Of a stretch of DNA of 64,000 nucleotides, positions 22,200 to 33,434 are shown piece by piece. The translations under genes and the position numbers were made by a program. This stretch comes from Clonostachys chloroleuca (taxonomy: Eukaryota; Ascomycota; Sordariomycetes; Hypocreales; Bionectriaceae). The notes beneath the pieces were generated by a model. It saw only the letters and a program-made list of their open reading frames with translations. It searched no databases and had not been told where the DNA came from. Position 1 is the stretch's first letter, and the number at the start of each line of letters is the position of its first letter. Location: the NCBI GenBank assembly GCA_037952775.1, contig JBANAY010000004.1:6262001-6326000 (forward strand), read 5' to 3'.

Positions 22200-23280
22200 T
22201 TGCAATCAATGAATTTCCGGAGGCACGTCTATTATGTTCCTCTCGCCTCCTGATATCACGACCCTTCTCCCGTGCAGCGAACTCGACTTTAGCCAAGGTC
22301 AAGATTCTCGTACCCGTGCCACACTTGCCGACACACCTCCTGCCAATGAACATCAAGGGTCAAGTCAAGATCGGGGACGGCGGTTATTCGCATCTTTGAT
22401 TCAAATATTCGATATTTGGGGCACGATTAAAAGAAAACTTCCCCACTACGCGCAACCTTCCAGGCAGGGCGACCTTGGTCATGAGGTGGAGGAAATAAAG
22501 CAAAGGTTGAAGCACTGGGAATATGGGTTGCCTAAGCACCATACCTAGAGCTTGCCAATACTGCGGAAGCATCGAGAAAACGCGCACGAGCTGGTACGTT
22601 TACCGCACCGCATATATCGAATGGTGTTGATGGCTGACGATCTGGTCCCTTTTAGGCTTATCTTAGAGTTACCATGATGCTGCGGCTTTGCAACATCGCA
22701 GTAAGACAACCACGCGTTGAAGAGTAAGAAAAAGCCATCCCTGAAATTCCGTTTAAGTTGGGTTTGTTCTTAACTGACCGAGTGGCCGTTAGTTAGAATC
22801 ATCCACATCGACCCTGCGAAAGCTCAGCAGGAACGATATATCAGGACGTCTCTGAGCTTTACAACGATGTTTGCATACTCTTCCTGCAGATTGACAGCCT
22901 GTTCTCAGGTAAGTTGACGATCAAAAGTGGCGAGGACCAGACATTTGCTCTCTGTGTCTATACTTGTGGGCTGTTGTCCGCATATCTCTGCAAATACCCT
23001 TCAAGTAAGTGTTTCCCAGACTTCACCAATCTCAACGGCTGTTTACAAACATGGAGTGATGATAAGCTAACAAAGGTCTAATTAATTTTTTTAGTTTGCC
23101 AAGACCGTTCTATTGTTGACGAATGCCCCAAGATGCTTACCAAGATCTTATCCATCTTTGATGAGAGAATGGACATATGGCCACGGGCCGCTTGTTGGAA
23201 GGATGAGCTCAGTAGCATTCAGCCCTACCTAACCGGCTCCGAAGAGGAAGAAGCCCAAGCCCAGGCAATCATACTGTGAC
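22200..23280 (+). pseudogene. relic of a Zn2Cys6-type transcription factor (middle homology region only)
   Basis: Conserved-looking pieces in different frames: LLPCSELDF..GQ and LIQIFDIWGTIKRKL...LKHWEYGLP (22260-22540), a HRIYRMVLM..DDLVP segment after a stop (22600-22650), DQTFALCVYTCGLLSAYL (22930-22990) and CPKMLTKILSIFDERMDIWP (23120-23190). Together they follow the order of the fungal-specific transcription-factor domain. No Zn2Cys6 DNA-binding cluster is present upstream and several stops interrupt the frame. Possible intron donors (GTAAGT at 22911 and 23005) persist. Non-functional in this form. Confidence 0.5.
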
Positions 23281-24239
23281 GGTTGGCTTACACTGGACTT
23301 GGAGGTCTAGGGTAAGTCGGGGTTTTTGTAGGGATGTTCTGAGAAGACGATCAGGGTGTCGTTCGCTGTGCGAGTCACGGCTAATGTGCGAGCAGTGAAG
23401 AGCTAAGGTTTCAATGATTGCGGTAGCACTGTTATTGATAACTGTCTAAAGGAGTGTCTATCTAGGTGGAATGAATGTGTGTATATATAATAGGAGGCCG
23501 TTGGGGGGAGCAGGAGAGTATTTAATACCTAGATCAGAGAGAGGCCTGGTTCTGGGACCTGGTATACTCCTAAGAACCAATCCCTGCATTTTGTTCTACA
23601 CCCCCTCTGCCATCCACTCCCTTTCCTCCTGCCTTTCAGCTCATTTGTGCCAGGAATTGGGCCTGGCAACTCTTTCTTCCAATAAAACCAAAAACTGTTT
23701 ACGAACTGCATGTACTACCTGTTCCAGGCTCTGGGAGAGAGGATGTCTTACCAAAATATCTAACTGGATGCTATGCGACAACTGTATTCTCGCTATTATC
23801 ATAAATGCATTCTATATCTATAGTATCTAGACACAAAAAAAAAAAAAAAAAAAAAAAACTGAAATAAAAACTCTTATAGCGTAGGCGGGAAATCTCGCAA
23901 CAGACTCGCGTGCTCGTAAGCAGATTCGCGTTTGCAAAATACCAGTTTACAGTTTCCCGTTTCTGCCAGCAAACCTAAGCGCTCTGCTAATTGACCTGCC
24001 CTTTATTTCTCCCCAGGACATTGTCATTTATAAACCATCAGTAATAAACCAAAGACTAATCTAATTGCACCTGCGAATGAGTCCCATTTGAATGGTATCT
24101 TTTTGGAGGTAATATATCCATGATCATCAGCCCCGGAAACATACTCGATTTGACAGTCTTGAGAGGAGAAGGCGAGCTTTTATAGTAGTTTAGGGGCAGA
24201 CAAGGAGCTGTTTCTGGACATCAGTACTCTTACGTCATA
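23281..24239. other. non-coding, with a 28-A tract
   Basis: Short frames only (for example 23471-23830) with no domain. A run of 28 A at 23835-23862 could be a retroposed poly-A tail, but no LINE or processed gene was recognised just upstream. Confidence 0.4.
23835..23862 (+). repeat. poly-A tract (28 A)
   Basis: Uninterrupted homopolymer directly after CTAGACAC. Confidence 0.95.
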
Positions 24240-24432
24240 ATACCTACACTCCCGCATTTCACTCCCTGCACCTGTGCTCCCACTTACATAATAACAGCTG
24301 TTTCTAGCCCTTTTGGTGTTTCCCTGCAGTACCTACACTCCCCGCACTACACTCCCTGCACCTGGTGCTCTCCCTCCACAGCTGTTTCTAGCCCTTTTGG
24401 TGTCTCCCTACACTATCTACACTCCCTACAGT
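24240..24432 (+). repeat. imperfect direct repeat, about 95 bp x 2
   Basis: Both copies contain TACCTACACTCCC, ACTCCCTGCACCTG, and ACAGCTGTTTCTAGCCCTTT in the same order, followed by a shorter third start (CTATCTACACTCCCTACAG). The CACTCCCTGCAC core is the complement of the 9-bp repeat at 25943-25996. Confidence 0.75.
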
Positions 24433-24639
24433 TCCCATCCTTCCTCCACCAGTTAAGGACAATTCGAGCAGATTTATGTGCGCTGCAGAGCAAGTAGCGG
24501 CAATTGCGGGTCTTTGAAAACAAGGTGAACGGTTTATGGCTTAATAATTGCGCTGGGTCCTCAGAGGACCAATCAAATGTGATATGTGCCTCTCCAGAAG
24601 CTTGGAATGTGATTGTGTGATTGGACGGCTCCTACGGTC

Positions 24640-24722
24640 ATCAGACATCAGATCAAGTAGAACAGAGGCGACTGCACAAAGCGAGACGCCGTCGGATGGT
24701 AAAAGCTTGTTGATATCACAGC
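24640..24722 (+). pseudogene. 3' tail fragment of a DUF3435 tyrosine recombinase
   Basis: Encodes SDQVEQRRLHKARRRRMVKAC, the basic C-terminal tail of the DUF3435 family. The DNA (24640-24725) is near-identical, in reverse orientation, to 37180-37262, which lies at the 3' end of another DUF3435 relic. Only the tail is left. Confidence 0.55.
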
Positions 24723-25784
24723 AGAATAATACTAAGTTTATCTCGCCTACTAGACAGACTATCTTATGCCTGCACCTAGTGGGCCAGTAGATAGCAGACT
24801 TTATCTTTCAGCATTATAGATATATATATAATAATAATCACACTTAATAAAACTTAAACAGTAATCAGATCATGTCTGAGCTCTCCTGACTAGATGTCTT
24901 GGGACTTGCAACCGTCCTGTACGTACTATACAATACGGCTCATGGAAACCCCTTTGGTGTATTGTCACCCCCTCCACACCCCATGGAGCCATTTATAGCC
25001 ATTGGGTTTATCCACCCCACCCTCTGCACCCCATCCTCACCCCCAGCTTTCTTCGCCGATGTCTTCTACAAGACAGGGATATCCTGGAAGCCAATGCTGT
25101 CCCTGGACTGTCATGAACTCATGTAATCATGCGTCGGCATGGGCTTGATACGCGTAATGCGCTAGCAGAATTGCTGGATTTTTCTTCTTTGCGTTACGTC
25201 ATAATAGAAACCTTGTATAGCTCCCCCCTTCCTGCTTCATGATCTGATTTTTACATCAATAATGCCGCCTCTGTGCAATTCCCATGCGGATAGCGTCTGA
25301 GTGCCACGCAAAGGTGACCCTCAGTAATGTCCTTCTACTCCCCTGCCTTTTGGTAAGTACGCGGTGTAGACCATATGTGCATTGTTTCTTGGGTGAGGCC
25401 GATGGCTTGGTTTGCAATCCTCCTCCTCCCGACAACTCCATTCCTTTCGTACTTCTGGTTCCTGCTTGGACTGGAGCTTGGCGAAAGCCGACATTGTAAT
25501 ACCACATCCTCGCTGGCTCAACTTGCTTCCATCCTGCTCCCCAAAATGTTGGGCGAGATTCGAATACCTCAAAAATGTGGTCGGCGATTGGGCGAGGCAT
25601 TTGCATTTGCCCACCTTGATAGGTAATACCTTGGATTTGTTTTCCAGTCCATATGAGCAGTGAAATTGCCTCACTAGGCTTATGTCCTTCCGCCTTTAAA
25701 CTTCCCGTAAAAAGAGCAGCTGGGATAATCATCTCCTTCATCCCAAGGGAGTCCAACCTACGACATAAAACTGACCACTAGGCT
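24723..25784. other. non-coding or unassigned
   Basis: Overlapping frames of 83-166 codons on both strands at 25256-25756 share no recognisable domain; their presence on both strands suggests they are due to base composition rather than coding. No RNA gene recognised. Confidence 0.35.
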
Positions 25785-25906
25785 AAAATGTTGCTGGCAA
25801 CCCGTCACAAAACAAAAAACGGTTTATTAGGCGCTAAAATGTTGCTGGCAACCTGTTACATAACGAAAAAAACTGTTTATTAGGCGCTTAGGTTGCCAGC
25901 AACTTT
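25785..25906. repeat. tandem and inverted repeat with hairpin ends
   Basis: Two direct copies of about 55 bp begin CTAAAATGTTGCTGGCAACC and end GGTTTATTAGGCG / TGTTTATTAGGCG. They are followed by GGTTGCCAGCAACTTT, the exact complement of the TTGCTGGCAACC core, so the block can fold back on itself. It may be part of a MITE. Confidence 0.8.
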
Positions 25907-25942
25907 CTACAAGGCTAACGTTCAACAATCATACGCAGCGTG

Positions 25943-25996
25943 GCAGGGAAGGCAGGGAGTGCAGGGAGTGCAGGGAGTGCAGGGAGTGCAGGGAGT
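25943..25996 (+). repeat. 9-bp minisatellite (GCAGGGAGT), 6 units
   Basis: Six units in a row, the first with one change (GCAGGGAAG). Confidence 0.95.
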
Positions 25997-27523
25997 GTAA
26001 GGGATGTAGGAAAGCGGGCACCTGAGAGCCAAAACAGCCCTCTCTTGTACTTTATATTTAAGAAAAGGTGGGCCATTCAGCCCAGCCTTGTGAAGCGGAC
26101 TTGAGAGGTACGTGTTTGTATATTGTACCATTACTATAACATCGAAGCATCCAGCCTAGGCACATTAATACCATTCTCATTTCTTATTTTTAGTTTTTTA
26201 GAGAGCACCAAGTTACGGTTTTGTTTTCAGATAATGGATGACATGAATGTCGATCCGCCTAAGCGGCCGTCTAATAGACGCATAGATCGTTTAGTATTTG
26301 CTTTTGACACCAAAGGAAAGTAAAGGTGTCAGTCTTCTGATAGTTCCACTAGGGCGTTCGCATGACGAGCAAGGTCCCCTCAGATCCTTGGTTTCTGATG
26401 AAGCCATCAATCAACTTCAGAGAGAAGGCACTCACTGTAACGGCTGAGGCATCTTCAGTTATTGGTCTGCCAAGAACTTGTATCTGGTAGGCTCGATAGC
26501 TTCATCAACGTAGACAGTCTTGGTTAGATGTCCCAGCTATTCCAAGATTCGGTGCATATGAACAGAAAGGTAAATAGGTAGATTGCTGGGCAAATTAGAC
26601 CTCTTCACATTGTACGGGTTCAAATGACGCACGATATCCTAGTATTTCAACCAAACCTGTATCAACACTAGCATTCGGGCCCCTTTCGACATCCTGACTG
26701 GTTTCATTCTGTGTCTTTTTGGCTCAAAAAACTAAAACCACAAATATTATCGTTTCTTAAAACACACTGTCTAGACAATATTTGGCACCCTGAAGAAGTG
26801 TTTATTTACAGTTATAATGGGTCTCTATTGTTCAATTAGGGATGTAAAAAGTTGCAGATTTGGGTGTGCCATATCTTTTGTCATCCACTTGGTTATGTAG
26901 GACAGACTTACCGACCTTGGCAGAAAGCTAGCAGCTGGGCTGGGAAGAAGGTATGTAGCCTTCATGCTGGGCACTAACTTCTCCCTCTCCCAACATCAAA
27001 TAAACATCAGCACACTCGGCCACAGGAAAAAGGGCAGAAGAAGACATATAATGGGGTAGATTAGATCCGTGTTCTCACTACAATTTTTTATTCATTCTCG
27101 TTGAGAGCCGAGTGCATGTACCTCGGAATCAGACCGGCACTCAAGGCACGGCCTTCGTTGCTTGATCTCATTCGTGGGAGCGGCAACAGCGGTGGTCTCA
27201 GTGAAGGCAGCAGTGTTTGCCTGGGGTCAGCAGGGTCCGGGTCCCGCACCGCCACCATAGCGACATCGACAGGCGCTGAGGCTGGCCTAGACAGCAGCAC
27301 TATGATACCAACGACAACAGTTACATCATCGCCTCCACCTCCACCTCCACCTCCACCTGCTGCGCCAAGACAGGTCCCAAACTCTCCACCGACATCGCCG
27401 ATCCCTTCAACGTCGCCTCCCTATCCTCCGCCACGGCCAGCCTCGCCGTCTTCCTCTGAGAGTGCTGATCCAACTGCACAAGAGCCCGCGCCTATCCCGG
27501 CTCCTGTTCACCTCTTGTCCGCC
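25997..27523. other. intergenic; vma1 5' region with Pro-rich frame
   Basis: 26234-26323 can encode a 29-residue peptide (MDDMNVDPPKRPSNRRIDRL...) of no known family. 27101-27520 is C-rich and has a long frame rich in Pro and Ser, but it runs into the vma1 start and intron and is most easily explained as the pyrimidine-rich 5' leader of vma1. No TE domain seen. Confidence 0.45.
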
Positions 27524-29750
27524 ATGGCTCCCAAGGTGCGTTGTTGTCCGCATCACCAACCGATTGCACCTTCTTCGCTCGGCCCCGCTGACATGCATCA
27601 TCTCCCAGAAAACCGCCGCCGCCGCCGCCGCCGCCAGTGATGGCGATGATGTTAATCATGGTATCTATCTCCTTTTTGCTTCAATCCTGACGCGCGATGA
27701 TTATTGACAGCTTTCTTCAGGCAAGATTTTCTCCGTTTCCGGGTCCGTCAATCCCTCCAAAACTGGCCGCAACAGCATCAAAGAGCGAACCGATGCTAAC
27801 TCGTTTGCAGTCCTGTCGTTGTCGCCGAAGATATGATTGGTGTTGCCATGTACGAGTTGGTACGTTGAATATCCATGCTAGAGGATCGTTGTCCTGCCGA
27901 AGGAATTCCCCGCTCACGCTGCCAATCAGGTCAAAGTAGGACACGAGAACCTCGTCGGTGAAGTCATTCGCATCAATGGCGACCAGGCGTCTATCCAGGT
28001 TTACGAAGAGACCGGTATGGCACATCAGAATGGTTGTTGATGCTCCGAAATCAAGTGCTAATCTCTACGATAGCCGGCGTCTCAGTCGGTGATCCCGTCG
28101 TTCGAACTGGCAAGCCTTTGTCCGTGGAGCTGGGTCCTGGCTTGCTCAACGGTATCTACGACGGAATTCAGAGACCTCTTCAGGACATTTCCAAAGTCTC
28201 GGAATCGATCTACATTCCCCGCGGTATCGCCATCCCTGCTCTAGACCGCAACAAGAAGTGGGATTTCACCCCCTCGCTGAAGGTTGGCGACCACATTTCT
28301 GGAGGTGATGTTTGGGGCACCGTTTTCGAGAACTCGTTCATCTCCACCCATCGCATTCTCTTCCCTCCTCGAGCTCGCGGTGTCATCACCAAGATCGCAT
28401 CCAAGGGCGAGTACACTGTCGCCGAGAACCTGCTCGAGGTCGAGTTCGACGGTAAGAAGACCGATTACCCTATGATGCAAAGCTGGCCCGTCCGTGTGCC
28501 CCGTCCCAGTTCTGAGAAGCTGACCGCCTCCGAGCCCTTCATTGTCGGCCAGCGTGTCCTCGACGCTCTTTTCCCCGGTGTTCTGGGTGGTACCGTCGCT
28601 ATCCCTGGTGCTTTCGGCTGTGGAAAGACTGTCATCAGTCAGTCTGTCTCCAAGTTCTCCAACAGCGATGTCATTGTCTACGTGGGATGCGGTGAACGTG
28701 GAAACGAGATGGCCGAAGTTTTGAAGGATTTCCCTGAGCTTACCATTGACGTTGATGGCCGAAAGGAGCCTATAATGAAGCGAACGACCCTCATTGCCAA
28801 CACTTCCAACATGCCCGTGGCTGCACGAGAAGCCTCAATTTATACTGGAATTACTGTCGCCGAATACTTCCGTGACCAGGGCCTGAATGTTGCCATGATG
28901 GCTGACTCCTCTTCCCGATGGGCCGAGGCTCTTCGAGAAATGTCTGGTCGTCTGGGAGAAATGCCTGCTGATCAAGGTTTTCCTGCTTACCTGGGAGCCA
29001 AGCTCGCCTCCTTCTACGAGCGAGCTGGCCGAGTCGAGACACTTGGTTCACCCGAACGCGTTGGTAGTGTGAGCATTGTCGGTGCTGTCAGCCCCCCTGG
29101 TGGTGATTTCTCCGACCCCGTTACTACTTCCACCCTTGGTATTGTCCAAGTGTTCTGGGGTCTCGATAAGAAACTTGCCCAACGTAAGCACTTCCCTTCC
29201 ATCAACACAAGGGTCTCGTACAGCAAATACACCACCATTTTGGATAAGTTCTACGAGAAGGAGAACCCAGAATTCCCCCGCCTGCGCGACCGTATCAAGC
29301 AACTGCTCTCAGACTCTGACGAACTTGATCAAGTTGTGCAGCTGGTCGGTAAGAGTGCACTGTCCGATCCCGACAAAATTACTCTCGACATTGCTGCCCT
29401 TGTCAAGGAGGACTTCCTCCAACAAAACGGTTACTCCGACTATGACCAGTTCTGCCCAATCTGGAAGACGGAGTGGATGATGAAGCTCATGGTCGAATAC
29501 CACGATGAAGCCCAGAAGACGATTGCCCAGGGTCAAACCTGGGGCAAGGTGCGCGAGGCTACAAGCGACACCATGTCTTCTCTGCGTACACTCAAATTCG
29601 AGGTGCCCACGGAGGGCGAGGATGTGATCACCAAGAAGGTAAAGTGCATTCAGCATTGTCGTCACAAGTGGTTACTAACGTTTTAAATCATAGTACGAAT
29701 CTATCCAGCAGACTATGTTGGACAAGTTTGCATCAGTCCTGGGTGAGTAA
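27524..29750 (+). CDS. vma1: V-type H+-ATPase catalytic subunit A
   Basis: Catalytic (ATP-hydrolysing) subunit of the V1 sector; drives acidification of vacuole and endomembranes. Seven exons: 27524-27535, 27609-27660, 27721-27742, 27811-27859, 27930-28014, 28074-29638, 29694-29750. All junctions keep frame, giving KIFSVSGPVVVAED, the small N-terminal barrel, and about 613 residues, the usual length. P-loop: GAFGCGKT (about 28610). Catalytic Glu region: [11 protein letters not shown] (about 28680), uninterrupted, so no VMA1 intein as in yeast. [13 protein letters not shown] and PPGGDFSDP motifs are intact. The N-terminus carries a run of seven Ala after KT, encoded by GCC repeats (27615-27635). 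The gene looks functional. Whether it is the only copy in the genome or a paralogue cannot be told from here. Confidence 0.95.
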
Positions 29751-30321
29751 AGGATCTTTCTCAGGATGGAATTCGATAACGGAGTGTGGAGGCTGTCTGT
29801 CGCCTTGTAAGCAGAAACCGTTTCGTAGAGGTTCAAAGGAGCTTGGAAGAGAACGCGTTTGTGTTTGGCGCTTTTTTTCATTGAGCATGTCAAATCAGTA
29901 AGAATACTACTGTTCACGCCGCTGTTAGACCTTGCAAGTTCAGACCTGCGTGTTTATGTGCTGCGCTGCATGGAATAAGCCGAAAGTCGATATATTCGTC
30001 TCGGAGCTTGTGAATTTTACAGTACGGTCACTAAGTCGTTACCCTAAGCCCACTGCGATGAATATCCTTAAATCAATTGACCCTGCTCTCGTTATTCCAC
30101 AGATCCCATCATTTTCAGCTTTTGTTGCTTTGAGAGGCGGCGTGGTACTATTGATTGACTGGCCAAAGGGGCTTGCGAAGAGCCTGAACAAAGGATAATT
30201 TGCGAACTTGGGGAGTATTGTGTTGAGGCTATAGCATCATCCGCATTATGGTGTAAGATGAAGCTACTTTCGGATGAGCTTGAGGTGCTTGCAGGTGAGC
30301 TAGACGTACTTCCAGACGAGT
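29751..30321. other. intergenic
   Basis: 3' flank of vma1. Short frames without domains; no repeat recognised. Confidence 0.5.
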
Positions 30322-30654
30322 CTAGCATAGATTTAGGGTGATGTAATATTGTGGTAGGAGAGGATACCTTCTCATCCGGAAAGTCGCAGGGTGCAAGGGA
30401 TCTAACTCAAAGCTAAGCCTTGTTTGAACTTCGCGAAGAAGCTCTGGCCGAGACTGATAGCCTCTAAAATCTCCACCTTCTTCACGGATCATAACAATAG
30501 CATCTAAGCCATAAAGCCGATTCAAAGTATTAAGTTTTTTGTAGATACTATCCACACGGTTCTTAATTCCCTGCGAAGGCCGCTTGTTCTTCTCTGAGCG
30601 AACTCGAGGCTTAGACAGCCTCTTGCCTTTATTCTGAACAGAGTTCCGAGGCAT
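30322..30654 (-). CDS. small MADS-box-like protein
   Basis: Single exon of 110 codons starting MPRNSVQ. The ATG at 30654 is preferred over an upstream in-frame ATG at 30798 because the added 48 residues are a hydrophobic, low-complexity translation of purine-rich leader DNA. A basic N-terminus (KRLSKPRVRSEKNKRP) is followed by KNRVDSIYKKLNTLNRLYGLDAIVMI, which matches the MADS helix and first strand pattern (R-x-x-x-x-x-KK-x-x-x-L-x-x-L-x-x-x-D-x-x-x-x-I), then FRGYQSRPE. Such orphan MADS-like mini-proteins are multicopy in some moulds; their role is unknown. A degenerate relative is at 18480-18809. Confidence 0.5.
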   Translation of the reverse strand: MPRNSVQNKGKRLSKPRVRSEKNKRPSQGIKNRVDSIYKKLNTLNRLYGLDAIVMIREEGGDFRGYQSRPELLREVQTRLSFELDPLHPATFRMRRYPLLPQYYITLNLC

Positions 30655-31128
30655 TATGGAGCCACTTAAGGAAAGAACCAAGAAGATGGGGCTTAAGAAG
30701 AGAAGACCGAAAGAGAACCAAAAGAGAGGAGAGTCAAGGAAAGGAGAGCTAAGGCGAAGACAGAGAGAGTGCAGACAGCGTAATGAGAATGCAGGCAATG
30801 CAAAGAAAATGTAAGGAAAAATCCGAAAGAAAATAAAGAAATTATCAAAAGAAGCGCATAAGGAAGTGATGGAAGTCGGTTGGATTTTAAAGATTTAAGC
30901 GCTGGATGCCGGCCTCGCTCCCTCCGGCCCCATATATTTTCAAGAGTCGGCATCAGCGCCGCGCTTAGATATTTTTACATGCTCCAGTCCGGTTTGCCGG
31001 CCGGAAGCTGCGTTCTGGGCCCTTAAGTCTCTAATTTAGAGCATCTAAATTAGGGAGTCCACTGCTATTGATCTTATACCTACCTTCTTGCTCCCTCTGG
31101 AGTTCTGCGTAACAAAAATATCAGCATT

Positions 31129-32398
31129 ATGGACAGCACGCTGTGGTACCTCGTCGCTTTTTGTGGCATCTTTGCCATCTCATTTTGCCTCTGGGTTTTG
31201 AAATTTCTACTTCCAAATTTCAGAAATCAATTTGTTCGGTATGTCAAATACCCTTTACTGATCAGTCGTTGCTACTATTGGGACAGTATCACACGTCTGG
31301 AGGCAATTTTTCTTCTACTCTTTCTATCTCTCAACATAGTAATGGTGTTTTCACCATTCACACCATTAGATTGGAGGCAGGTTGAGAAAAGATCTGCATT
31401 TGCAGCAGGCATCAATCTAGTCCCCTTATGCCCAGGTGGGCGTGTGGGCCCAGTTGTTGAGGCTTTCAATATACACCGGAGCACATATCTGCTGTTTCAT
31501 CATTGGATCGGGAGGATGGCTGTTGCTGAGGGCATTATTCATGCCATTATCGCCCTCTCGCTTCAACCGGTTGATAAGGACACTATACATTCTGGCTGGA
31601 TGGTATGTATTTTTTGCGTTTTAATTGAGCAGTGTTAACATTTACATAGACGTTTGCCGCTTTCTTGGCAAGAGACATCTTTTCTTTGTGCATGTTTAGA
31701 ATCTGGCTTCGTCGCTGGTTTCTTCTCAGTCACCGTGTGATGACATTGGGAGGGCTTGCTGCAATGTCATGCATGTGGTTTGTGTCTCTAATGAACGCGC
31801 GCAGGCATTAGCAGGGATATCCGGGGGCCTATGGTCAATCTTTGCCGCTTACCGCCTCTATAAAATATGGGTGAGGGGTTCATCAGCTAAAGTCGTCGAT
31901 ATCCGTGGGGATTCAACTATGATAAGGATCGACGTAATACTTAAAAATCCCACGAGGATTCGGCCTGGCCAACACTTCAATATCTTCTTTCCAGGAAATC
32001 TGACAAAATATCTCCACAGCTACTCAGCTGTTGCCTCTTGGCATCTTCCCGATGAGACACATCCTTGCAGACAAGTCTCAAACGTCCCATTCCTTTTTTC
32101 TCGTCATGGAAACCACCTTGCAGCACTCTCTAATCTGACAACAGATCAACATATTCGCCTTGAGGGACCTTTCGGCAAGAATCTTCATCTCAAAAAATTT
32201 GAGAATGTAATTCTTGCTGCCCAAGGGATTGGGATTACTGCTGTTCTTCCACTGGCTCTAGAGCTAGCTGAACGAAAGAGGCACGATGATGATATTAAAA
32301 ATGAGATCCAGTCTATCTATAAGCAGAAGGACTTACTCCGTAAGGAAGCTGAGGCTGATATGAGACTGGGAGGACGCACAACATTCTTAATAATATAA
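31129..32398 (+). pseudogene. ferric-reductase-like (FRE/NOX superfamily) gene, frameshifted and 3'-truncated
   Basis: Exon 1 (31129-31602) encodes four hydrophobic segments, with RSAFAAGINLVPLCPGGR and a His-containing HHWIGRMAVAEGIIHA helix (heme-ligand type). A 48-nt intron (31603-31650) leads to TFAAFLARDIFSLCMFRIWLRRWF. Near 31790-31800 the frame breaks; it resumes as AGISGGLWSIFAAYRLYKIW and the FAD domain (RPGQHFNIFFPG near 31965-31990, LEGPFGKN near 32160). The NAD-binding domain starts (ILAAQGIGITAVLPLALEL) but ends abruptly at 32398 with FLII. Normal members continue for about 150 residues more. Plasma-membrane metalloreduction is the family role. Ferric reductases are among the gene families often carried by fungal Starship elements, relevant here because captain-like relics lie nearby. 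Confidence 0.75.
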
Positions 32399-32403
32399 TC
32401 ACA

Positions 32404-32829
32404 ATGCCTCCGCTACCTGGAGCCCATCAAGAAGCCGTAGAAAATATCCCCGCAGCGATCGATGGCGAGACAGTCACATTTCAGTTTCCCATCGACATTT
32501 GGTATGGCTATGATCTCAAGCGGGAGTTTTTCGAGTGGCGCAAGATTAACACCAACCATGAGAAAGGTATCCTTCCTCCGCAATTCAAATCCGGCCTCAG
32601 ACTCGTTCGTATAGATAGCGGTGGTGTTTTCCGGCAACCCGAGGTGGTTGCCACAATTGCGTTCCATGATGGTAGGATCATGACCCTGCCCTTTATTCCT
32701 CAATTTTACTCCTCTCTCGGCGATCGGTGGGCTATCATCGCCATTGTCACGGTATTGAAAATATGGGCACTCAACACGCAGGGAAAGACAACGGCGTTAT
32801 ATATTTCGGCACAGGGGATGTGTGGGTAA
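32404..32829 (+). CDS. hypothetical protein, 141 aa
   Basis: Starts six bases after the truncated end of the reductase relic. Contains aromatic-rich FPIDIWYGYDLKREFFEW and a LRLVRIDSGGVFRQPEVVATIAFHDG segment. No family recognised. It may be a fragment of a larger gene brought next to the reductase by rearrangement. Confidence 0.35.
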   Translation: MPPLPGAHQEAVENIPAAIDGETVTFQFPIDIWYGYDLKREFFEWRKINTNHEKGILPPQFKSGLRLVRIDSGGVFRQPEVVATIAFHDGRIMTLPFIPQFYSSLGDRWAIIAIVTVLKIWALNTQGKTTALYISAQGMCG

Positions 32830-33434
32830 CTGGGACCAGTGGGTAGGATATGCTTGTTTTTTGTATATGATTTGGGAACGGCCATCGTTGTCGTCTCCTC
32901 TTGGTTTATTTTCGACAATTAATCCGGCGTCTTTTCCATATTGGTGTTTTGCATTTTATATCACAGGGGGTTGGATTTGGCGTTCATGAATATTTTTATC
33001 TTTCAAGTTCCTGCTTAAGCCTGGAAAGAATTGCTAGTACTACTTCTGACAGATCAGGTGCGAGTTATAGAAGCGGCTTACACTAAGGATAGCTGTCGAC
33101 ATGTTTTCCAGTGGCTACAACATACGTGTTCCGCAATGCATACGGAAGTCACTGGATCATTATGGCATCATAATAAACCGGAGAGTAGAAACAATGGATA
33201 TATTGAGATAGCAAGCTTGAAATGGTAAACAATGTAGAAATTCAGATTATTATTACAGGCAAACTTGTCGAGGAGTCATGTTCAACGCTCCCTGAGCTTG
33301 TTTTCAACAGGTTAGTCCACCTGCGTCGTTCACTTCTAGCGAGAGGCTGTCTAGTGGAATGTAGGGCGCTTTTCGGAACCGTACAAGCTGCTGTCGGCAG
33401 ATGCACTGATTAATGATAGGTCCCGGGCGCCCAA

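Noticed and set aside
23835..23862. LINE poly-A tail
   Set aside because: No reverse transcriptase or endonuclease sequence upstream; recorded only as a homopolymer.
25256..25756. 166-codon minus-strand frame
   Set aside because: Several overlapping frames of similar length on both strands and no recognisable domain; likely chance.
27101..27640. 179-codon Pro/Ser-rich frame on the plus strand before vma1
   Set aside because: It runs through the vma1 start codon and first intron in another frame; composition is that of a C-rich leader, and no domain is visible.
28670..28700. VMA1 intein
   Set aside because: The insertion site before GERG is uninterrupted.
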